This document shows, piece after piece, positions 35,876 through 46,172 of a DNA stretch of 64,000 bases. The position numbers and the translations under genes are program-made. The notes under the pieces were generated by a model that did no database searches, was not told where the DNA came from, and worked only from the letters and a program-made list of their open reading frames with translations. The stretch is from Calendula officinalis (Eukaryota > Streptophyta > Magnoliopsida > Asterales > Asteraceae), in contig OY970824.1 of assembly GCA_963853835.1 (NCBI GenBank), positions 1,617,001 through 1,681,000 on the forward strand, read 5' to 3'. How positions within the stretch are numbered: position 1 is the first letter of the stretch; each line of letters begins with the position of its first letter.

Positions 35876-36386
35876 TTTTTCAATCGTTTTTTCACCTTCG
35901 CCGGAACCTTAACTTTCGACTCAGCTCAATTTCCGGCAGTCGAAACAGCGCAGGCAGGTGTTCAAACTGGTATAGCTCGGTTCGATCAGACTCAATCCGG
36001 TCTGGTTCGAATCTGCGGTTACGGTTCTGGTCAATTCTCAGTTTAGTTTTCTCGCACATATTAAGATCTTAATAAATACTTTGCTTTTGAATGTTTGGAC
36101 GATGAAAATGAGAATTTGTATAGTAAGCTAATAGACTATGTTAATAAGCTCTGCTAAACATGAAGTTTGTATAAAATCAAAAGAAGGAAAAGATGGTCTT
36201 ATTCTTGGGTCAAAGTAATTTAGCCGTTTGAGTCCACTTTGACCGCATAACACACCGGTACAAAAGAAGGGAAAAGATATGACATTGTTTAATTGTTTTT
36301 TCATGTTTTTTTAGTCGTCGTAAACTTACATTTATCAAATAAATTGACATCAACTTTGTCTTTTTTGTCTCTTCAAACTCTATTCG

Positions 36387-36394
36387 TATATATA
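36387..36394 (+). promoter_or_regulatory. Putative TATA box of the WI12 gene
   Basis: TATATATA followed by AAC lies about 38 bp before the start codon at 36432. Confidence 0.5.
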
Positions 36395-36431
36395 AACACA
36401 AAATTACATCTATCTAGCTAATTAAAAAAAA

Positions 36432-36896
36432 ATGGAAGGACTCAACCAAACCATCGTGTGTAATTTCTACAAGGCGTTAGCTACTCGTGACACCAACAAA
36501 CTACAACGCCTCCTAGCTCGAGACATCGATTGGTGGTTCCATGGCCCACCGGCTCATAAAAACAACCTTATGCGGTTACTAACCGGTAATTGTGTTTCCG
36601 ACAATACTAACTCTTACACGCCACTCGTTGTTGTTGCTATTGGATCGAAGGTGGTGGCCGAGGGATACCACGATCACGAGAACCGAAAAAGCTATTGGGT
36701 GCATGTTTGGACCGTTGAGGACGAGAAAATTATAACAGAAGTGAGAGAGTATCTTGATACATTTGTTATGATAACAGCTATTAGAAAGTCTAGTAACATT
36801 TGTTTGACTTCACCACGGTCTCCTAAATACAAGAACATGTGGGAGAGTGAACTTAGTGATAGTGTTTCCGTGCCTCGTCTTCTTCTTGTACTTTGA
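36432..36896 (+). CDS. Wound-induced protein WI12/SAG20 family, 154 aa
   Basis: This single-exon protein of 154 residues matches the WI12 (wound-induced protein 1/senescence-associated 20) family, which has an SnoaL-like/NTF2-like fold. Supporting stretches are NFYKALATRDTNKLQRLLA, DIDWWFHGPP (31-40), VVAEGYHDHENRKSYWVHVW, and the C-terminal WESELSDSVSVPRLLLVL, which parallels the family's 'PGLVLAI' type end. Members are induced by wounding, senescence and stress; biochemical function is not known. There is no signal peptide. The length is usual for the family. The promoter region lies between U6 copy 2 and this gene. Confidence 0.88.
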   Translation: MEGLNQTIVCNFYKALATRDTNKLQRLLARDIDWWFHGPPAHKNNLMRLLTGNCVSDNTNSYTPLVVVAIGSKVVAEGYHDHENRKSYWVHVWTVEDEKIITEVREYLDTFVMITAIRKSSNICLTSPRSPKYKNMWESELSDSVSVPRLLLVL

Positions 36897-37686
36897 ATTT
36901 ACTACCTTTTATAAGGTTTTTAAACATTTTTTTGGTTTAATTGTTGTTATCTATCTAAAATTTTTATTTGAGATATAGTCAAATTAAATGGAAGTTTAAG
37001 TTAATCTATGTTCTTTAACATATTAGCACACATTGAAAAAACTTAATTTTAAAAAAATAGTCGATGGAATATCATGAACCGGCACACGGCTAGCAGTGAT
37101 TCTACTAGCAACTACTTGTTTAAAAAATGATACTAAATTCTTTTCTTGTTATATTATCGTAACATTAGAGTAAATTTGAGAATAGTTGGTAAATTCTGTT
37201 ACTAATGAACTTGTCGCCAAATATGTGAAAATATGTTGGTGGATTTGTGTCTTTCGTAGTAGGTTTTCGTAGTAGGTGTGGCAATTCATGTGATGTTGAG
37301 ATACAATGTTTGGTTTTGAAATTTTTTTCATTTTCAGTTTCATTTTAGTTATTTTAATTTGGTTCGGTTGATGTGTAACGTTATTTTGGCCAATTTTAAA
37401 AGGGGTAAACAAAGCTAGGTTGTGTTTGTTAGCAGTTTAATGGAACCATTCAGCGCTGAATGCTTAATCATTCAGCATTCAGTGCATTTGTTTAGCGCCT
37501 CTGAATGAAGTATATGCTGAATTGGACAACAAAAAACTGTTGAATCATTTTTCCTTAAAACATATGCTGAATCATTAAGCAATCAGAATTCTTATAAAAT
37601 AGTTTCTCACGTTTAAAACAAATTTTATACAAAACCTCTTAATAATTCAGACTGTTGAATCATTCAGCATTTAATCATTTTATATT
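36897..37686. other. Intergenic after the WI12 gene
   Basis: AT-rich. Positions 37435-37680 contain repeated 'ttcagc' / 'gctgaat' units suggesting an unclassified small repeat element. No gene. Confidence 0.45.
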
Positions 37687-38105
37687 ACTACTATATAAAG
37701 CATTTAGACCTACCCCATTAGGCAAGTTTAAGGAGCTCCTTAAACTTGATTTTAAGGACCTTTCCACTTTTGTCAGTTAGTTCTCTAACTTAAAAAAAAT
37801 CGCGTCTAATAAGATTCGAACTCAAGACCTCTCCTAACTTATCACTATGTGTTAACCACTTGCTATACATTACACTTTGATAACACCACCCACACTTAAT
37901 AACAAAAGTCTGTTACTTGAAAACCATTTTACCCAATAACATTAAATATACGACGCTGTAAATCATCAACTCTTACCAAAATCCACATTTCCGTTTAATT
38001 ATTTATTTCTAGCAACAATTATTACCGTGTAAACGAACAACACTTGCTCGCCACAAAATATGATTTCTGGGTACCCGCCATCGCATTACGCGGGTACCCT
38101 GCTAT
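37687..38105 (+). mobile_element. Short non-autonomous Helitron, plus-strand copy
   Basis: It starts near CTACTATATAAAGCATTTAG, resembling a Helitron 5' end whose first bases are altered. It ends with the hairpin-like GGTACCCGCCATCGC...GCGGGTACC followed by CTGCTAT, a degraded CTRR end. It holds, in antisense, the same tRNA-like segment (37797-37870) as the copy at 22574. Confidence 0.55.
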
Positions 38106-38358
38106 TCATATTAAATGCATGAATCAAAATGCTTGACGTAACCCCAAAACTAGAAGCATCCTTCCATTCCTTCCTGTAACTTCTGGAGAATCGTATATTT
38201 CGGAAAGACGAGTATCTATCATAAAATACGGATTCATTTCATACTTCGTGATTCTGCCTTTAATTTCTGATTGATTTCTTCCATTTGAGAAGAAAAAAAC
38301 CCTAAATTAAAAAACCATAATCGCTCGATTTCAAGGAATTAGTTGATCAAAATCAATC

Positions 38359-41257
38359 ATGGCCCTAAACCCGCATCTCTACGCTAACGGGATGCCGGTT
38401 GCATTCATCAACGAGATGTTCGTTTTAATCAGAGACGGAATCGAATTTGAAATTAACAATATCCGCGGGTCAGTAATCATTCATTTCATCAATTTCTCAT
38501 ATCCTTTTGCTCTTTCGTGATCCAATTTGATGATCAATTTGTTCGATTTGCGGAATCTAAACCTAAACCTAAACTTAGGTATTTATCGTAACAATGTAAT
38601 TGCACATTTGCACCTAAGAAGTTCAGGTTTCCATTTAATTTGATCGGAAGCTTATTAGCCCTTATACATTATTTGGTACTAAAATTATGGGTGAGCATAA
38701 AAACCGAAAATCCGAACCGAAACCGAAAAACCCAAAAATACCGCCCTAAAAAAACCGAACCATTTGAAAAACTGATGTCAACGGTTTTGATTATTCCTAT
38801 ATTTTCTAAGTTTCAAGTTATGTTAGTTGAATTTATCATTACATTATATTAAAATTACTAGTTATTTTTTATTTATAACGCAATGCATTAAGGTTTGGGA
38901 AGTTTAACCATAATATTAATTTTTAAGGTAACAGATTCGTAAATTTAAGGAAAACTAAAAACCGAAAAAAACCCCGAAACCGAACCGAAAAACCCGAAAA
39001 AACCGAAAAACCGAAACCGAAAAAACCGAAACCGAACGGGGTGCAATTCTTACAACCCGAACTTTTGGGGCGGGATTTGGTTTTAGTTAAAAACCGCCCC
39101 GAACCGCCCCATGCTCACCCCTAACTAAAATACACAGAAGTACATTAAATTTTGTATGATCAAATTATGAAATTTGTTGGTTAATGCTTAATAATTCGTT
39201 TAGGGCTCGTGGAGGAATCGTGAAAGCAAAGGGTGCAATCTTTTTATCAAATGTCCGTACGGTGTTTGTTGCTCATAAACCTACACAAATATTTACTGCT
39301 TTCGACATGCCTCTGGTATGTACAAACTAATTTCATCTTCTTTTACTCCAATTTTGACTTTTGTTCAAAAAAGTCAAAAGCCTGATATTTGTATCGATCG
39401 ATATTATTTTTTCTTGATATTGTTTTTTCTGCATGCAGCTTTACGTGCACGATGAAAATTTTCACCAGCCGATTCTTCACTGCAACAATATATCTGGACT
39501 AGTGGAGCCCGTAAGTAGTAAAAACGACATTTTTAAATTGTAAATAACATTAATTATTTTAGAGTAAATTACATGAATGGTTCTTTAAGTTTATAGCAAA
39601 TTTCACCGATGGTCTTTAATTCTGAAAGGTTTTTCACCGATGGTCCTTTACACTAACTGACGTTAATTTATTCAGTTAACTCACCCCATGTGCAATGAAT
39701 GTGAGGGTAAAAAAGTCATTTTTAAGTTCTTTTTATTCTTAAATTAATTTTTTTATCTTAAATAAAAGTTTTTAGTTTTAAGAATAAAAAGAAAAGAAAT
39801 GAAAAATGACTTTTTTACCCTCATATGTATTGCACATAGGGTAAGTTAACAGAAAAAATTAACGTCAGTTAGTGTAAAGGACCATCGGTGAAAAACCTTT
39901 CAGAATTAAGGACCATTGGTGAAATTTGCTATAAACTTAAAGGACCATTCGTGTAATTTACTCATTATTTTATAATGCGATCATGTTAAAATTGCAGGTA
40001 GTTCCATACGATCGGAACAGGTCAACGTACCCTGCTCACGCTTTCAAGATTCTGTTCAAAAATGGCGGTTGTGGAACATTTGTGCCCTTGTTTTTTAATT
40101 TGGTGAAACTTGTGAGACAATATAACCGACAATTTGATGCGGGAAATGCAACCGAGACCGATCCTTTACTGGCAGCCCAAACTCCAGTAGATGATATGAT
40201 GAATTGCGCGTAAGTATCATTTCTTGTTTTTTATTTAAATTTCCATTAATTTGCATACATATTGGTGGCAATTTCGACCCGTTTACTTACAAACTGGTCT
40301 ATTCGGGTTATGTTATGTGTCTAATGGGTCAAGCGGGTCAATTTGAAATGGAATGGTTCGAAAGTAGCCCATTACACATTTTTCATGCATACGACCTCCT
40401 AAATCCTTTTATTTTAAAAAACTTTACATTGTAGTTGCGATATTATTGACTTTGTAGTCATTTAAAAAGAGTAATTTATAATAGAACCTAAGAATGATAT
40501 GGACAAAAAAGTGATATTATCGTCTTTGTAGTCAAGCAACCCAATCTGGCCCGTATTATAATTACACGTTTTGGGCCGTATTATGATTTATATCCAATGA
40601 ATTTGAAGTTACTGGTTGATTTATGAGTGTTGGGGTATTTAGGAAATTTTTTTCAAAAATATTCTTGTTTTTTCAAAAACTTTCACAAACGATGCTCTTT
40701 TTTTTTTACTTTCAAAAATAATGTTTTAGGACTCTAGGAGTCCGGAAATACCTTTAAATAGGACTCCATGAGTCCGGAATTGGTACTTTTCTGTGTACTT
40801 TTCTGCAAAAAAACTGGTACACTAGTACACTTTCTGACGCACAGGTACAAGGGTACACTGTAATTTCGGACTCATGGAGTCCAAATTATGGCTAATTCCG
40901 GAGTAGAGTCCAAAAACACTGTTTTTGAAAGTCCAAAAAAAATGCATCATTTGTGAGAATTTAAGAAATAATAGTAGAATTTTTGAAAAAAATTCATATT
41001 TAGGGGTGTGAATGTGAAATGCTGATGTGAGGTGGTCACACCTAACCCTCTAAAACCATTGAATACAAAATTTGTAGATATTAAAAACAATGCTAAATTA
41101 CACACACGTATTTTGAATGTATTCTTGCATGCACGTAATTTTAATCGTATATTTATCGTTTTTATCGAGCAGATATGTTGATCCGAGTGACCCGACAAAG
41201 ATTTATCTGCAGCAACCCGTTTCAGAGCCACACAGGCGAGACAATTACCATTCTTAA
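38359..41257 (+). CDS. GRAM/WW-domain-binding protein 2-like, five exons, 196 aa
   Basis: Exons are 38359..38468, 39204..39315, 39439..39510, 39998..40209 and 41173..41257. All junctions are GT-AG and frames join to 196 residues. The protein begins MALNPHLYANGMPVAFINEM and contains GGIVKAKGAIFLSNVRTVFV, FDMPLLYVHDENFHQPI, HCNNISGLVEPVVPYDRN, FKILFKNGGCGTFVPLFFNL and AAQTPVDDMM, all diagnostic of the plant WBP2-like GRAM-domain family (Arabidopsis members are about 200 aa). A cytosolic lipid- or protein-binding role is inferred from the GRAM fold; function is poorly known. Intron 1 holds a hAT-type element and intron 3 a Mutator-like foldback element, with splice sites untouched. Confidence 0.93.
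38686..39123. mobile_element. hAT-type element in intron 1 of the GRAM gene
   Basis: The ends TATGGGTGAGCAT and ATGCTCACCCCTA are flanked by a perfect 8-bp duplication ACTAAAAT (38678-38685 and 39124-39131). The 438-bp body is 'accgaaaa' repeats. It is the same family as the elements at 30482 and 42242. Confidence 0.92.
39562..39963. mobile_element. Mutator-like foldback MITE in intron 3 of the GRAM gene
   Basis: Inverted repeats of about 110 bp start GAGTAAATTACA and include 'ttcaccgatggtcctttac'. A perfect 9-bp duplication ATTATTTTA flanks it (39553-39561 and 39964-39972), diagnostic of Mutator-like elements. No coding capacity. Confidence 0.93.
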
Positions 41258-42241
41258 TCTCAACAAATAGTATCGCGACACTATGATGGTTGTCTATACT
41301 TTATAATCTTTTGTTTTTCTAAGTTGTACTTATGAACTTATGTACATAATCCAAGTGTTCTTATTAGGTTAATCGAATTTAGTGTTGATTACATATTTGA
41401 ACATAACTTCTAGTAAATACTAAATAGCTAGTGCCTTAAAAGGTTTTTTAAAGTTATGTTTCATTATGCCGGTTCGTTTGTGCTCTTAGAATTTGTCGCT
41501 TTTCTCATTTTTTTGAAGTTCTCAAATTTTTGGGTATGTTTGGAGATAAACTTAATTTTTTTAGTTTTGATAAATAAGTTTGTGTAAGAACGAAAATTTT
41601 GTTAGGGATGTGCAAGTTCAAACTTTTATTTTAAAGGAAAATGCCGAAACAAGAGACTTTCAAAAATCAAGAGTACCGTAACATGTTTATACAGCCACAT
41701 TTACTCCTAAAGTTTAAAACAAGATTTTAGTAAAACAATACTTACTTTAGTTTTTTTTGTCTCTCGCCATTATCAAATGCATATACATTTGATTGTTTTG
41801 TTCTCAAGTTTTTTTTTATCAGTTTTAAATTTACTTTAATTTTAGGAAAATGCTAAAATTGCTTTTAGAACAATAGTTAAGAAAATATTGTTGCCTTAAA
41901 GTAATTGTATACTAACTAATAAAAAATCACCTTCTTGAATTTTATTAACCACAATTAAGTAGTTATGCATCCTTAATTGTAAACTAACCATTTTAATCAT
42001 CCTTAGACATTGCTCTAAAGTCAATAATTAGTAAATCCTTTAATTTTATTATACTCTAATTTTGTTCATTGTGATTCTTTCACCATTTAGGGCGTTAATT
42101 TCGCTACTAAAATATCATCCGTTTCCACCTAGGATCTTAGCATTATAATTTTAATTTTATCTAAATTTCAGAGTAAATGAGCTTCTAGATGTTGTATTAA
42201 GACTTAACATACGAGGATTAGCCATGGATAATGCCGTTTGC
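41258..42241. other. 3' flank of the GRAM gene, no gene
   Basis: AT-rich sequence with no recognised repeat or coding region. Confidence 0.5.
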
Positions 42242-42798
42242 TAGGGGTGAGCACAAAAACCGAAAAACCGAACCGAAACCGAAAAAACCGAAAAAACCGC
42301 ACCGAAAAAACCGAACCGTTTGAAAAACCGATGTTAGCGGTTTTTACTTTTTGAAAAACCGAATGTTTGGGGCGGTTTTTGGGTGCATACGAAAAACCAA
42401 ACCGAAAAAACCGCTCCGCACCGCCATATATATATATTCCAAATTTTGTAATAATTTGTATATTTATAAAATATTTGATCTTTAACTATTTAAAAGAAGG
42501 TTTTATGTATATATTATTTGTTATTTTTCACATGTTTTTTTTCATTGTTTTCCGGGTCTTATAACTATATAAATACTAAAGTTTAGATCATAACTTTAAG
42601 TTAACAAATTGGTAAATTTTAAGGAAAATAAAAAACCGAAAAAAAAACCGAAACCGAACCGCTTTATTGAGAAAAACCGAAAAACCGAAACCGAAAAAAC
42701 CGAAACCGAACGGTTTCTAATTCTTAAAAACCGAAGTTTGCGGTTCGGGGTTTGGTTTTAGTGAAAAACCGCCCCAACCCGCCCCATGCTCACCCCTA
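42242..42798. mobile_element. hAT-type element, third copy
   Basis: The ends TAGGGGTGAGC and GCTCACCCCTA are flanked by the perfect 8-bp duplication CCGTTTGC (42234-42241 and 42799-42806). The body is opposed 'accgaaaa' repeats around an AT-rich centre of unknown origin. Confidence 0.93.
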
Positions 42799-42806
42799 CC
42801 GTTTGC

Positions 42807-43729
42807 TGTCATCACTACTACATGAAATTGATATCTTTAAAATTTTGATTCATAACCATTTTTCCGTTTATTTCCCCTTTCTAAAGTTTAGTCAATAAAT
42901 AAATTATTTTCTCATTTTGTCCTCTTCGATAAGGAAATATAACAAATATCCACTTTCTAGTAAAATCCATATTCTCTTCTTCCAAAGGTTATCTTCTAAT
43001 TTAATGATTCTAATCTATATATTTAGCCTCTTACTAATCCATATACCTCCAAATTTATCTTCTAGAACAATATTTTCACAATAAATGATTATTAAATATA
43101 AATGTTGTCTTCAACCACCACCTTGAAAAATGATTTATTCATTTTTAGGTTTTAATAAAAGTTGTACTATAAAATTTTTGAAATGATTTGTACATTTTTA
43201 GGTTTTAATAAAAGTTGTACTATAAAATATTGATGCTGCAATTTTAAAAAGAATTTTTAGGCATCTTAACAGTTGGCATGTCATCGGTATCACTTTGTAA
43301 TATTCGTCGGTTTCAACCGACGAGATCCTGTTTACACAAGTCTTAGATATTTTAGTTGATGTTTGACTAAACTTATTTTTAGATCTCATTGAGTTATATG
43401 AAGTTTGGAAGAAACTATTCTAAACTTAAGTTGGTAGCTTATTATAACACATAAAATCAAATTAGTAAATTCTTAAGGATTAAAAATGAGCTTATCTAAC
43501 TTTTAAAAATATCCGTTAACTTTGAAAGTAAGTTTGGCAAACTCCAGCTCACGATAGTCAAATAAAGTTACTCTGTATAATGCTAATCAATTTCGTTATA
43601 TACTTCAAAATTCAAATCAAATACTGCATTTATTTCAAACGAATAAAGTAGCACTTTAAATTATTTTATACACAATTAATGCAAGGAGTCCTTGTAATAA
43701 ATACAAAGAGTCTTTTCTAATAAGTGTCG
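42807..43729. other. Intergenic with a direct repeat, no gene
   Basis: A unit starting 'atttttaggttttaataaaa' occurs twice, at about 43141 and 43195 (54-bp period). Otherwise unremarkable AT-rich sequence. Confidence 0.55.
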
Positions 43730-44040
43730 TTAGGCTAGTGGGTATGGGCACCACATGTGGTGGTGTCCTTTTCCGCCACGTCATCGTCACCTCATACACC
43801 AAACCACCACCACACCACAACATTTGGTGGAAATACCCACCACACCACACCACACCATTTTATTTTCCAACTCATCATTTCATTTCCATTTATTTTTCAC
43901 ACAAATAATATTTTATATAATTTAAAATTACATTACATTAAATAAAATTAAAATGACAATACTTTAAATTAAAATGAAAATACTAGAAATTAAACATTAA
44001 AATACTAGAAATTAAAAATTACAATAATTAAAATAAATTA

Positions 44041-45312
44041 TTACTCTTCATCGTCTTCATCGTCGGCGTCTTCATCGTCGGCATGTGCGTTGTTGTAGAG
44101 ATGGCCCGCCAAGTCCTGTCGAAGTCGTTCGTGTGTTGTTCCGTCTCGAATGTCGACAACCCTGTGCAAATATTCTGCACTTCCCGGTACATACAAAGCA
44201 TGTCGGGGACCGTCCGGCACATATGGAGAAATCATCCGACCAGTATCTTCGACAACCATATTATGCATTATAACACATGCATACAAAATATATCTTAATC
44301 ATTCAAGGTCATATGAACGGGCCGCGTTTTTGACAATGTGCCACTTCGCCTTTAAAACTCCAAAAGCCCGTTACACATCCTTACGTGCGGATTCTTGTTT
44401 TTTGGTAAACAAGACCTCTTTTGGATCAATTGGATGTCAGTAGGCTTTGACAAACGTCGCATGACGAGGATATATACCATCGGTAAGGTAGTAACCGAAT
44501 CTATATGGATTGCCATTCACCGTGAAAGGCGCATCGGGTGCCTTTCCTGATAACAAGTCGTTGAATATTGGTGACTGATCAAGCACGTTAATATCATTAT
44601 TAGAACCCGCAACCCCAAAGTAAGCATGCCAAAACCATAAATCTTGGGAAGCAACAGCTTCTAATATCAACGACGGTACTCCATGATGTCCATCGGTGTA
44701 CTCACCTCTCCATGATTGTGGACAGTTCCTCCAATCCCAGTGCATACAATCAATGCTACCAAGCATTCCAGGAAAACCATGTCTCTCTTCGTGTGCCTCA
44801 TATAATTTTTGCACATCGGTTACTGTTGGTTTTCGCAAATAAATAGGTCCGAATATTTCCAAAACCCCTTGTGAAAATCTATACATACTTTCCCTAGCAG
44901 TTCTTTCAGACATGCGTAGGTACTCGTCAAGAGAATCAGGGGATGACCCGTAAGCCATAGATCGAATTGCTGCAGTACATTTTTGCAAAGCAGTGAATCC
45001 CCGCCTACCTCTAGCATCGTATCTCAATTGAAAAAAAGGATACCTGTTTTCTAATGCGGTACATATGCGCATAAATAAATGTCTGGACAGACGAAACCTT
45101 CGTTGGAAATTGTTGTCGTCATAAACATGATCATCCACAAAATAATCTCGGTATAGCATGTCGTGTCCAGCTTCTCGATTTCTATTTAGCTTCGCGGTTC
45201 TAGTGTCAAACACTTCTTCACTTACATCGGAGGATATATCATCGAGGAATTCTGAGTATATTGTTAGCATAAACAAGTCATCGTCGTCAGATGATGAACC
45301 AAGATAATTCAT
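44041..45312 (-). pseudogene. PIF/Harbinger (HARBI1-like) transposase with three in-frame stops
   Basis: The frame from 45312 to the final TAA at 44041 is 424 codons without a frameshift. It is interrupted by stops at 44437-44439 (TGA), 44371-44373 (TAA) and 44299-44301 (TGA). Recognisable blocks are FDTRTAKLNRNREAGH, the RRGFTALQKCTAAIRSMAYG helix region, GSIDCMHWDW with the first catalytic Asp, GSNNDINVLDQS with the second, and RAFGVLKAKWHIVKNAARSY near the C-terminus. The TAA at 44371 falls where the catalytic Glu of the 'ERAFG' motif belongs. DDE transposases of this family excise and insert Harbinger elements at TTA/TAA. This copy is inactive. Confidence 0.93.
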
Positions 45313-45430
45313 TACTTGTGAGTTGGGGTATTTGTGTAGAGTTGTGGTGTGTTTTGGTAGTGTTTTGAGTGTGTTTATATAGGATATAAATAAATTAAAT
45401 TAATTAATTATTATTATTTTTTTTTAAAAG

Positions 45431-45484
45431 TTCCAACGGCTATAATAGCCGTTCAACGGCTATAATAGCCGTTCAACGGCTATA
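45431..45484. repeat. Subterminal palindromic repeats of the Harbinger element
   Basis: Two and a half tandem copies of the 20-bp palindrome-like unit CAACGGCTATAATAGCCGTT. A single related palindrome (CAACGGTAATATTACCGTT) sits at the equivalent position of the element at 32392. Such sites may bind the transposition proteins, which is inference. Confidence 0.8.
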
Positions 45485-45660
45485 TTTTACGCAAAAACCG
45501 ATCAAACAATCGCGTGGAGGGGCATTGCCCGTTGCGATCTCCGGCCTCACCGACCCCCAACGGCGTGGGGATGGGGCGGTGTTTCTGCTTTTTGCCACGG
45601 CGTGGTGGTCTAGTCACCACCCCACGCTCATGGGGCGTGGACCCATTCCGTCCAGTCTTA

Positions 45661-46172
45661 GGATACATGCTAACATACATACAAATTTCATTTAAATCGA
45701 AATTGTAGTTAATAAATCTTCTAAAATATAAAAATTAAAGTTTATTAATATTATCTAAAACATATTAAGAATTAACTACTTAATTAAATTTATCTTAATC
45801 TATTAATCATTTATCATGTGATTCTTACATAACAATTTCAGTTCATATAAAACAATTTTATATTAAAAGATAACTATATCTCTTAGTGGGTCAGGAGAAA
45901 TCAAAAGAAATGAATGACATAATCTTGAAAGGTTCGAGGGAAGATACATTGCCCCTTGTGGATGTCACTGTTTAGACTCGAACCACTAACTTATTAACTT
46001 GTCGTTCAAAAAAAAAAAATACATAATTGTCTTATTTGTCTTTTCTCATTAAATTGCTTTATATAAATAGAAACATCTCTTGTTTACTATGAAAACCCAA
46101 ATATAAATACATATAGGAGTTATATACATATATATTTATGTATTTTGCATGAAACTTCAAAACATCTAATCA
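45661..46172. other. Upstream region of the GDSL gene
   Basis: AT-rich. A short stretch near 45965-46005 has a tRNA-like box B complement. A TATA-like 'tatataaatag' at about 46059 and 'aatataaatac' at 46100 could serve the gene at 46173. Confidence 0.45.

Larger units (their letters stand above)
43733..45657 (-). mobile_element. PIF/Harbinger element, 1925 bp, with a decayed transposase
   Basis: Flanked by TTA (43730-43732 and 45658-45660), the 3-bp target typical of Harbinger. The ends GGCTAGTGGGTATGGGCACC and, inverted, GACTGGACGGAATGGGTCC are imperfect terminal repeats. Subterminal features are 'ggtgtggt'-type runs on the left and three 'caacggctataatagccgtt'-type palindromes at 45431-45484. 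It contains one transposase-derived frame. The second Harbinger gene (Myb-like) is absent, so the element could not be fully autonomous. Confidence 0.92.

Noticed and set aside
44041..44286. Separate small gene ending in an Asp/Glu-rich tail
   Set aside because: It is the C-terminal part of the Harbinger transposase after an in-frame stop, not an independent gene.
45480..45708. Open frames of 64-66 codons right of the transposase
   Set aside because: They cover the terminal and subterminal non-coding part of the Harbinger element.
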